64,000 nucleotides of DNA from Miscanthus floridulus (lineage: Eukaryota; Streptophyta; Magnoliopsida; Poales; Poaceae). Below the pieces are notes generated by a model. The model worked only from the letters and a program-made list of their open reading frames with translations. It was not told where the DNA came from and made no database searches. The first letter of the stretch is position 1. Every line of letters begins with the position of its first letter. The stretch spans positions 112,360,461 through 112,424,460 of the forward strand of contig NC_089595.1 of NCBI RefSeq assembly GCF_019320115.1, written 5' to 3'. Made by a program: the position numbers and the translations under genes. This document shows, piece by piece, positions 21,941 to 30,340 of the stretch.

Positions 21941-22439
21941 GGGTGCGATGGAGAAATCAGGTGCGGTGGTGAGTTTCTTCTCTCCCTCCCACGCTCTCGC
22001 TTTTTTATCGCTTTCCCCCTAGGCTCGCTCTTCTCTCCTCTTCTTCCCGGCACCCGCTGCTCTAGCGACGGCTCGATGAAGGCGACGCTAATACAAGCAA
22101 GGTAAGACAAGGAGGGGCGAGACTCCCCGAGTATTTATGCAGGGAGGAGGCGAAACGAACGGGCGATGAAATCGGGGAAGTTTCCCCCCCGATCCGGCGT
22201 GGTTAACCACGAGCCGATTTCGCCGGCCCACACGCCCACGTCTCCCGCATTAAATGCGAGGACAGTTATGTCCCATCCACCACGCCACGCTCGGCCACTA
22301 CGGTAGCAGGTGTCGTTTCGACTCCCTATGAAACTGCCTCAAAAGGCACACCACCCGTACCGAGCCAATAGGGAAGATATTCCTTGCGGCCTATTCCTTT
22401 CGTATGAAGGAACCGGGCTATGAACCTATTACGATCTAG

Positions 22440-22955
22440 GGGTTCGAAGGCTGGGCCCCAAAGGGTTTCGATAGCCGCCCTAGGATAACAGAGTCAGGGA
22501 CGACCGCGGGCGAGCCCATACGGGGCCGAGGCCCAAGCAAGCGAAACGCTTGGGACGCCCAAAGTTGTGTCCGAGACCGGAGGAAAGTCTCCAAATGGGA
22601 TCCCACCGTAGGGAGGCACCGAGGCCTAGTGAACGGCCTCGGCACCCACTAGAGACATCCTCTGGTACTCTTGGAGTGTGTCTCTGGACCGCTAGCCGTC
22701 CCCTAGCGAACGGGGTACGGGCCTCCACTCGGACTACCCGATAACAGCTCACCGGAAGTGCCACCGCTCGTGCCCATCGAGGGTAGGGAGGCACATTCCA
22801 CCCCTCCTTCCGAGCGAAAAGGAAGCGCGAGGGTCGCACAAAAAGTCAGGGGAACCCCCGATGGCCTTCTCATTTTATGCAGAGGCTAGGGGGCTCTTCC
22901 TGCAACCTTGCCGAGACCCAGCGACCCCAGCTCGCACTCAAAGGGGCTCGGCAAA
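22440..22955 (+). repeat. Large direct repeat, copy A, 3' region of Tat element
   Basis: A block of about 515 bp starting GGTTCGAAGGCTGGGCC is repeated at 23433-23956 with roughly 85-90% identity by eye. It includes CCTAGCGAACGGGG, TAACAGCTCACCGGAAGTG and a GAGCGAAAAGGAAGCG unit. The first Tat element has one diverged copy near 3400. Confidence 0.75.
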
Positions 22956-23345
22956 ACAAACCCTCCTTCCGAGCGAAAAGGAAGCGTGAGGGTCGTACAA
23001 AAAAACAGGGGAGTTCTCGACGGCCCTCTCACCCTGTGCAGAGGCTAAGGGGCTCTTCCTGCAAATACGCCGAGACCCCACAACTCGGGCCCACGCCCAA
23101 AAGGGGCCTCGGCAAACAAACCCTCACACGCGAGGGGCGTATAAAAAGTCAGGGGAACTCCCGACGGCCCTCTCGCTCTGCGCAGAGGCTAGGGGCTCTT
23201 CCTGCAACCTTGCCGAGACCAGAATGGGCTTGGCAAACAAACCCTCCGTCTGAACGAAAAGGATATGTGAGGGGCGGATGAAGAAGTCAGGAGACCCCCG
23301 ACCGTCCTCTTGCTCCAGGTGGAGGCTCGGGGGCTCCTCTTGCAC
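22812..23345 (+). repeat. Tandem ~130-160 bp units, 3' region of Tat element
   Basis: Units starting near 22812, 22971, 23125 and 23252 share GAGCGAAAAGGAAGCG, AAAAAGTCAGGGGA, GCAGAGGCTAGGGGCTCTTC, CTTGCCGAGACC and GGCAAACAAACCCTC in the same order. Non-coding. Confidence 0.7.
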
Positions 23346-23432
23346 CCAAAGACCAAGACAAATGGTTCAAAGCCACGCTAGAGATTTCATTACAAAACAC
23401 GATAAAAGGGCACCGAGCCCGTTACGGTCCAA

Positions 23433-23956
23433 GGGTTCGAAGGCTGGGCCTCCAAGAGGTTTCGACAGCCACCCCAGGGCAACAGAGTCAGGAACGACTT
23501 TGGGGCGAGCCTACGAATGTCCTAGGCCCGAGCGAACAGTCGCTCGGGGCGTCCTAAGTCGTGTCTGAGATCGGCAAGAAAGTATCCGAATGGGATCCCA
23601 CCGTAGGGAGGCACCGAGCCACTGAGGCCCAGCGAACGGCCTCGGCACCCACTAGAGAAATCCTCTGGTACTTTTGGAGTGCGTCTCTGGATCGCTAGCC
23701 GTCCCCTAGCGAACGGGGCTCGGGCCTCCACTCGTACTACCCAATAACAGCTCACCGGAAGTGTCCACGCTCGCGCCCCTCGAGGGTAGCCTGGCACATT
23801 CCACCCCTCCTTTCGAGCGAAAGGAAGCGTGAGGGTCATACCCAAAGTCAGGGGGGCCCCTGACGAACCTCTCGCTTCGTGCGGAGGCTAGAGGGCTTTT
23901 TCCTGCAGCCTCGCCGAGACCCCCGCAACCCGAACTTGCGCTTATGGGCTCGGCAA
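23433..23956 (+). repeat. Large direct repeat, copy B, 3' region of Tat element
   Basis: Second copy of the block at 22440-22955, offset by about 993 bp. The tandem ~150-bp units fill the space between the two. Confidence 0.75.
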
Positions 23957-23997
23957 ATGCAGTAAGAACTACTCACTCAAACGCGAAAATGGAGAAA

Positions 23998-24031
23998 GCC
24001 CCTGGAGGAGTAACTTCACTCCTCCAGGGGC
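23998..24031 (+). other. Perfect 14-bp stem-loop followed by a PPT-like tract
   Basis: GCCCCTGGAGGAGT and ACTCCTCCAGGGGC pair perfectly around a 6-base loop. CTCGGGGGCTAC, identical to the end of the real polypurine tract, follows at 24031. A second GC-rich inverted repeat (GGCGGGTGCGC / GCGCACCCACCG) lies at 24044-24074. Confidence 0.65.
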
Positions 24032-24159
24032 TCGGGGGCTACACCCGGCGGGTGCGCTCGCGCGCACCCACCGGAACCTAAAAAAACAAACTAATTCCTA
24101 CGGAGCAGGCATAAACCCAGCCTCGACAAACCCTCAGGGAGAGTGCACGCACTCCCCCC

Positions 24160-24175
24160 GAGGCTCGGGGGCTAC
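24160..24175 (+). promoter_or_regulatory. Polypurine tract before 3' LTR
   Basis: GAGGCTCGGGGGCTAC ends exactly at the base before the 3' LTR start, matching the priming site in the first Tat element. Confidence 0.75.
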
Positions 24176-25505
24176 TGTCGGGTACCTTAGAACGGGGTAC
24201 CCCAAGCAAACATCAAATGGGTCGCTGAAATCCCACCTAAAAAATAAAGCTAGAAGGTAAGCCGTGGGCCCCTCACCTGCTACGACCGAGTCCACTGGGT
24301 CCTCCTCCTCTTCGCCTCGAGCCTCGAGCAGGAGGTCTTGGCATCCTGACACAAACTCTGCCTCACGCGAGGTTCCCCAAGGAAGGCCTCGGCAGGGGGC
24401 GCCGTCTCCGTCTCGCCCGAGGCTCTCCACGGAAGGCCTCGGCAGGGGGTACATTCTCCGTATCGCGCGAGGCGTCTCGCGCAAGGCCTCAGCAAGGAGC
24501 CCGATCTCCATCTCGCGCGAGGCCTCAGTCTCCGTGTCCCGTCACCCGCCGCCTCGACCGACCCTCCAGACAATGCGTCATGTCTCATTAATGCTTCAAC
24601 CACTCCCGCAATCTCAGCCAGACGACGGCTCAACGCCACAGAATGGCCGACGCGACCCGATGTCACATCAGCGCCATACCGGCCGGGACAGGGCACGGCG
24701 GGGATTACCGGCCACTGTGTCCTCACACTGTGTCCACGATCGGTGCCATACCAGCTGGGACAGGGTACGGCGAGGATTACCGGCCACTGTGTCCTAACGC
24801 TGTGCCCACGATCAGCCGCCCGCTCGCGGCCTCGGCACTGTACACCAAGGTCTCGGCGATCTTGGGGTTCGCGCCTGCCGAGACCCCTCCACCGAGGTGC
24901 AGCCTCGGCACCGACCAAGTCTCGGCTTCGTACACAGTCCGTCCACAGTGGCTTGCACGTGCACCACCGCACCCACTCCGAGGCAGTCCCGGGGTTCCCA
25001 CGACGCACAGAATCTGATGGGACGACCACGCCGCTCCAGTGCTCCAAGGACGGACCACTTCGACGACCACGCCGCCACAGGAACAGGCTACAGGGCCCGG
25101 ACACGCCGCCTCTGTTCACACGACGCCGTATAGTTAGCTCATGTACCGTCCTAGTCCTCCCTTCAGGCTATAAAAGGAGAGGACTTGGGCCGTTTTAGGG
25201 GGACGAGGGGGAACACCTTGTAACACACACACGCACATCCCTGCCGCCTGAGAGCAACGTCTCAAGCGGTCCGCACGACACCCTGCCGAGACCTGGGACC
25301 AGCTCCCTCTTTCCTTTAGCTTGTAACCCCCTACTACGAGCACTTCGGTGCAAGGAATACAAGATCGACCTCTCAGACTGGACGTAGGGCCTCGATTGCC
25401 TGAACCAGTATAAACCTTGTGTCTCTTTGCATCACCATCCGAAATTGGGAGCACGCAGAACAAATTCACTGGTTGGTTGAGGACCCCCGGTCCGAAACAC
25501 CGACA
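24176..25505 (+). repeat. 3' LTR of complete Tat element
   Basis: 1330 bp, colinear with 9752-11085, with the TATA box at 25169. By eye about 35 differences, nearly all transitions, and a CA run shorter by 4 bp. Confidence 0.92.
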
Positions 25506-25510
25506 TGAAG

Positions 25511-25656
25511 CTAGTTTTTTTTTTGGCTTCAACTGCTGGCACTGGCTCTGTGAGATGAGAGATGAGATAGAAAAAAGCTCATGTGAATAGTGCATGAACA
25601 ATGAATGCGCTAGAGAAGCTGAAGCCATTAGAAACTGAAGCTCTAACAAACGGGAC
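25511..25656 (+). mobile_element. Fold-back MITE, right half
   Basis: The right terminus AGCTCTAACAAACGGGAC pairs with the left terminus at 9663. The host TSD copy TGAAG (25506-25510) separates it from the Tat LTR. Confidence 0.75.
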
Positions 25657-26387
25657 CTCGATCAATGTAATAGTTTTTTTAGTGGAACTCAATGTTATAG
25701 TTGTTCTGTATAGAAAATTATGATCGGAACCCATCTAGTAATACTTTTTCAGTGGGGTCGGTTGTGATCAGGTCTACTAACTAGCTAACCGCTGTATGCC
25801 GCTGCAGCGAAGCAAACCAATGGGATTCGACAACAGGGGGCGTGTCCCGGCCGTGTCGGCGCTGCGATTGCCCTTACCCCGGCTCGAAGTAACGTTCGGG
25901 CACGGAACGGGGGCCACAGTATCTATCTGTTCATCCTACGTTTTACACGATATACACGTACGGCGAGCAGCAGCAGTAGCCCGGATTCGGTTCATTGATT
26001 GGGGGATTTGGCGATTTGGGAGCCGTCCCCGGTCCCCGTCCTGGCGTCCTCCACCAACTTTTAGCCCATGGTAATGGTAATGGTAAAAGTCCGGTAGTGC
26101 AAGCCTATACGATTTTAGCCTTCGAGAAGGCCGGACCGCCGGAGCCACCTCACGGTCCCGGTGCTGTCGTCCGTGCCGCCGCTGTCAGCTAGCAAGCTGC
26201 TGGTCACTGAAGTCGTGGCGCTGATCCGCCTGATGGAGCTTTTCCCCTCGTGTTTCCGGTGCCGAAAGCGGCCTCTGCCAATGGTTGAAGGCTGACCCGG
26301 GCGGGCCCCACCACCAGGTCGACATGGCGTCACGCGTGACCTCGCTGGGCCTGGATCTCGTCGCGTCATCCGGGACAAGTGGCCTTA
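25657..26387 (+). other. Non-coding, partly GC-rich sequence, no element recognised
   Basis: No open frame resembles a known protein and no repeat ends are seen. It could be low-copy spacer or an old gene fragment; the sequence alone does not decide. Confidence 0.3.
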
Positions 26388-26660
26388 GGCTGTCTCAGCG
26401 ACGTTAACCCAAATTCAAAATAGGTCTCTGACACAATAGCTGTAGCCTCTAATAAAGTACCTATATAGAAGACCTATTTTAGATGTCAGAAGAGGCATAA
26501 GTCTGAGTATTCTCTCTCCTAGAGACCTATTTATAGAAAAAGTTGTTTTTTAGGTCTTGTTGTCGGAGAAAATCAAAAATATGTATTAAACTCTTTGCTT
26601 ATAGTGCTACTCAAAAGATGAATAGATCTTGTATTTTGGATCAGGGTAGTTGGAGATGGA
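26388..26660 (+). mobile_element. Possible MITE
   Basis: The left sequence AGGCTGTCTCAGCGACG and right sequence GTTGGAGATGGACTT are roughly inverted around an AT-rich core with short inverted pieces (ATAGGTCTCTGACAC, AGAGACCTATTTATAG). Ends and target duplication are not certain. Confidence 0.35.
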
Positions 26661-28447
26661 CTTACGCATGTGCACGTGGGTATTCTCCGAAAGGCCAGCG
26701 AAGCCAAAGGAAAAGTCGCCAACCTTTTCGCCGAGAGGCGAGAGGCAGTCGCAGAAGCGAGATCGCTCTCGGAAAACTCGAAGGGACGATGTACGCCCGG
26801 CACGGTACAGGGATTGCCGCCTCTCGCCTCTCCACATCTCTGTGACACTGACCCTATCCAATTCCAAGCAGGAGCCCACAGCCCAGGACCATGAGCAGGA
26901 GAGGAGAGGAGCAACCATTCCATTTCCAGGCGTGGCTGAGACTGCCTCTCCTCTCAGTTTCCAAAACGATCGCTAGCAGCAATTAGCATGTAGGGCTGTG
27001 ACCGATCGGTATGTGTTGGATTGTGTGTCCCCTTCCGTGTTTCCGCGCACGTAGAGGACATCCATTCGTTCCCTCCAAAAATGGAGAAAACGGAGCCGCA
27101 CGCAGGAGAAAACGGAGCCGTCCGCTAGTCCGTCTCCCTCCGCTTTCCCCTCTCGGCCTTTCAGCTCGAAGCTGGTCTGCTCGCGTATGGCGTCCGATTT
27201 TTTTTTAATTTTTCAGCTCTTATTTTTTTGAAAAATATTCATAAATAGATCCCTGTTGATTTGATTTTCGTTTATGGACCCTGACCTCGTCGCCATGGCT
27301 TTTGATGCCGAGGAAACACATCTCGGCGTCATGGCCAATGACGCCGAGGTCTCGGCGAGGCGTCGGATGCAGCGGTGATCTGGCACCAACGTGGACAAGG
27401 CCTCGGCGTCATAGATCTTGGCGTCAAGCTCGGCGCCGAACTGTTACCCTATAGATCTTGACGTTTGAAATGAAACAAGTATAATTATTCCGAGAAACAT
27501 GCAATAACGCCATTACAATTCAGCTGGTTAGTACGTGCGCGACTTAGCTCAAAGGGGAGGTTTCGAATTACCCTTCCGTACCTAGATGCTAATCTGATGG
27601 AACCAACTCACAGGAATACATACAAGATCCAGCACCTTTTGATTTTTTAAGGGAACAGCAGGGAAAAGGCGAGGCGGGCAGCGACGCCGGCATCTGCATC
27701 GGCACTCGGCCCGGCGACTCCGACATTCCGACGTAGAGTAGTAGCCTTTGGTCGCCTCGCCTGGAAAGTTTTCTCCGTCGTCGGCTTGATTGATGGTGCC
27801 TGCTGGTGGTGGTCTCCACTCACCACCCTGCAGTTGTTGGGCGTGGTGTTTGACCGGAGAATTGGAGGTAGCTTTGCTTGCTAACTGGGCTGTGACTACT
27901 GCCGGCGACTCCCCAGCGGCCACGCGACCCACCCGCGGCCGCCCGGGCTCCACTCCACCGGGTCGAACCGGCCTCCACGGCCCCTGTACGATAACAGCAT
28001 GCGGTTCATTCGGCGGCCAGGGCCCAGGCTTCGTTCATTCCCCTTCCCCAGTGCCAGTGCGGTGGCCCGGCCGCGTGGGATCTGGAGGCGCCGCCGCGAG
28101 CCGCCGCGAGCTGGACCGTCGTCCGTAAATGCCTTGCCGGCCGGCGTCTGTCGTACGCTCGGCGCGGCCGTACGTGATGGCGACGCGCTCTGTACTTTGC
28201 GCTCCTCCCCTTGTCCTGCTCGTACGTTAAGTCGCTACAAGAATACAACTATGGGTGGCACGTCACTTTGAGTGCTTTACGTTTAATTAAATTTTTAGTA
28301 AATAATACTCATATTTATTACCTCAAATTAATTTATTATGGAAATATATTTTGTAGTTAATCTAATAATATTTATTTTATGTTATAAATATTTGTACTTT
28401 TTAATCTAAAATTGGTCAAAGGTAATATACTAAAACATAATACTGTT
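26661..28447 (+). other. Non-coding sequence, no gene recognised
   Basis: GC-rich parts (26700-27180, 27650-28230) give short open frames on both strands but none has a recognisable domain. 27290-27440 holds repeated GACGCCGAGG / TCGGCGTCAT boxes. 28260-28440 is AT-rich. Confidence 0.35.
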
Positions 28448-29303
28448 TTAAAATTGTATTCTTTTGAAGACAGAGGGGTTTTTTAAAAAAAAATTGGCAA
28501 AAGGGCACTCGAACATAATATGTGCTGCTGTTTCAGCCCCATGCGAACAGATTTCGCGTGTACTGTCATCAGTTATCTTTTTCTTGAACAGGTTTTCTTT
28601 GCACTGAATGTGATTGTTGAGGAGGAGCCAGGCGAAGAATTGCACCCTTGGTGTTGGTGGTGCGCGACTTCCCCAAATGAACTTCGCTCGATCGTCGTGT
28701 TGCTGCCCTGATTTTAGCAATTTGTAGAGCAGTGATGCAGAGAAGTTGCCAGTCGCGGTTATAAGTGGGCTTTGTCTAGTATCTTGTTCATCAGTTATCT
28801 GAAATTGTTGCATCAAAACTTGGGCAGTCTGAAGTTCTTCAGTGGCTTGTGGTGATAGCCGTGGCACAAGGGGTGGAGTGATTCCTGAAGTAACAACCTG
28901 AGCTACAGTCTGAGTCGGCTTCCTACATTGGCTGAGCAGCACAGGAAACCTGTCCGCAAGGCAGTCTTCTCCAGCCCAAGCGTCGAACCAGAAGGAGGTG
29001 TGGCATCCATTCCCAAGTTTCACTGTGGTGACAGCTCGGTAAACCGGCAACAAGGATCGCAGAGCGTTCTAGTGCAGACAGTCATTGTGGATGGCCAGGT
29101 CTTTGACGCCGAGTCCTCCATAGTACAGACAGTCATTGTGGATGGCCAGGTGTTTGACGCCGAGTCCTCCATAGTGGCAATGCAGGCATGTTCGCGGACC
29201 CAGATGGCCCAGGACAAGGTCGAGTTCTGATGTAACCGATGAATGAGTTTCAACGTGAGACAGTCATTCTGGATGGCTAGGTCTTTGACGCCGAGTCCTC
29301 CAG
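28448..29303 (-). pseudogene. LINE C-terminal region with zf-RVT-like domain
   Basis: On the minus strand from 29303 the frame reads GGLGVKDLAIQNDCL, the usual segment after RT. Then a 201-codon open frame contains LGNGCHTSFWFDAWAG and, near the end, WGSRAPPTPRVQFFAWLLL and CSHGAETAAHIMFECPFA, the zinc-binding reverse-transcriptase C-terminal domain of plant LINEs. A 51-bp segment is duplicated at 29075-29301. No full product is possible. Confidence 0.82.
29075..29301 (-). repeat. Three copies of a ~45-51 bp LINE segment
   Basis: CAGACAGTCATTGTGGATGG followed by CTTTGACGCCGAGTCCTCC occurs at 29075 and 29126 (51-bp spacing, in phase) and, slightly diverged, at 29257. On the minus strand each encodes GGLGVKDLAI-type sequence, so a 17-residue coding block has been copied downstream of its native place. 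Confidence 0.75.
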
Positions 29304-29328
29304 CGGCGCGTTCCGAGCAGACACGCTC

Positions 29329-29444
29329 TCTGTTCGCTTGTGCTATTCAGCCGGCTTTAATCCGAACAAATCAGCCGTGGAACAGTATTTTTCTCTCATA
29401 ACAAAAATCAGCAGAAGCCAATTTAATACCAGCCGAACAAGGCC
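29329..29444 (+). mobile_element. hAT-like MITE inserted in the LINE
   Basis: Ends TGTTCGCTTGTGCTATTCAGCC and CAGCCGAACAAGGCC are inverted. The core GGAACAGTATTTTTCTCTCA is the reverse complement of the core in the MITEs at 8183 and 8602. It interrupts the LINE between RT and the GGLGVKDL segment. Confidence 0.75.
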
Positions 29445-29847
29445 TGCGGAGTTGCACACATGAGGTACACCAACTGACTGTCAAGCACCGAATTGATAAG
29501 CACCGTTCTGCCCATGGCATTTAGTAGTGACGCTTGCCAACCCGCCAGGTACCGATCGGTCTTGCAAATGTATGGAGTGTAAGCTTGTAGGCGCAGCTTC
29601 TCATGCGAGAGGGGCAGCCCCAGGTAGGATTGTGGAAATCCATCCCGCTTGCAGTTTAGAATCTGTATGCATTGTTGTATCGTTGCTTCGTCCATGTGCA
29701 AAGGTACCACTGTGCTTTTGCTATAATTGATGTACAGCCCAGTTGCCTCTGAGAAGCTGTCAAGGGTTTGTTTGAGCAGTGTGACATCCTGGATGTGACC
29801 CCGAAGTAGAATTAGTGTGTCGTCAGCGTATTGTAGTGTTGCACATG
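29445..29847 (-). pseudogene. LINE RT, catalytic and C-terminal part
   Basis: From the hAT insertion leftward: CATLQYADDTLILL (catalytic YADD), TGLYINYSKSTVV, YLGLPLSHEKL and WQASLLNAMGRTVLINSVL. These are classic plant LINE RT blocks. It continues the frame left at 33184 on the other side of the hAT element. Confidence 0.85.
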
Positions 29848-30066
29848 TAGGGATGAAAACGGATCGGATACGAACGGATATCACTCATATTATATTTGTT
29901 TTCATATTTCTGTTCGGATTCGGATTCGGACACGGATAGCGTTCGGATACATATACGAATACGGATTGACTCGGTTACGGATATGAATAATGAGTATCGA
30001 ATACGGTATGAATCGGATTCGGAGAAGGTCGGATACAAATATCTATTCGGATATTGAGTAAAAGCA

Positions 30067-30068
<2 letters not shown>

Positions 30069-30134
<66 letters not shown>
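30069..30134. repeat. (AT)n microsatellite
   Basis: 33 uninterrupted AT dinucleotides. Copy number may vary between individuals or assemblies. Confidence 0.95.
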
Positions 30135-30136
<2 letters not shown>

Positions 30137-30340
30137 TACGTGCGCAAACCATTACACCACTCTATGAGTCCATAATCCATCTAAATTAAGCCAAAAGACT
30201 AAAGAGTAAAGCAACAAATAAGATAAAGATACAGATACATCATACATCAAACATCATACAAGCACCAATCTTCGCGGCATGAGTAGAAATAGCCAAGCTC
30301 ATGGCTTCATGGGTCTCATGGAGTCATGGTCATGGATTCA

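Larger units (their letters stand above)
9752..25505 (+). mobile_element. Complete Ty3/gypsy Tat-type LTR retrotransposon (15.75 kb)
   Basis: Both ends are defined: LTRs 9752-11085 and 24176-25505 with TGTCGG...CCGACA termini, flanked by a perfect 5-bp duplication TGAAG (9747-9751 and 25506-25510). Internal order is PBS, gag-protease-RT-RNase H-integrase in a single plus-strand frame, a six-exon minus-strand gene, repeated non-coding sequence, and PPT. Two successive RNase H domains and the accessory gene between pol and the 3' LTR are features of the Tat clade. By eye the LTRs differ at about 35 of 1330 positions, mostly transitions, plus a 4-bp CA-repeat change. That implies insertion about a million years ago if the usual grass LTR rate applies. 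Confidence 0.93.

Noticed and set aside
27582..27953. 123-codon minus-strand frame as a small gene
   Set aside because: No recognisable domain or conserved start context, and the composition matches its GC-rich surroundings.
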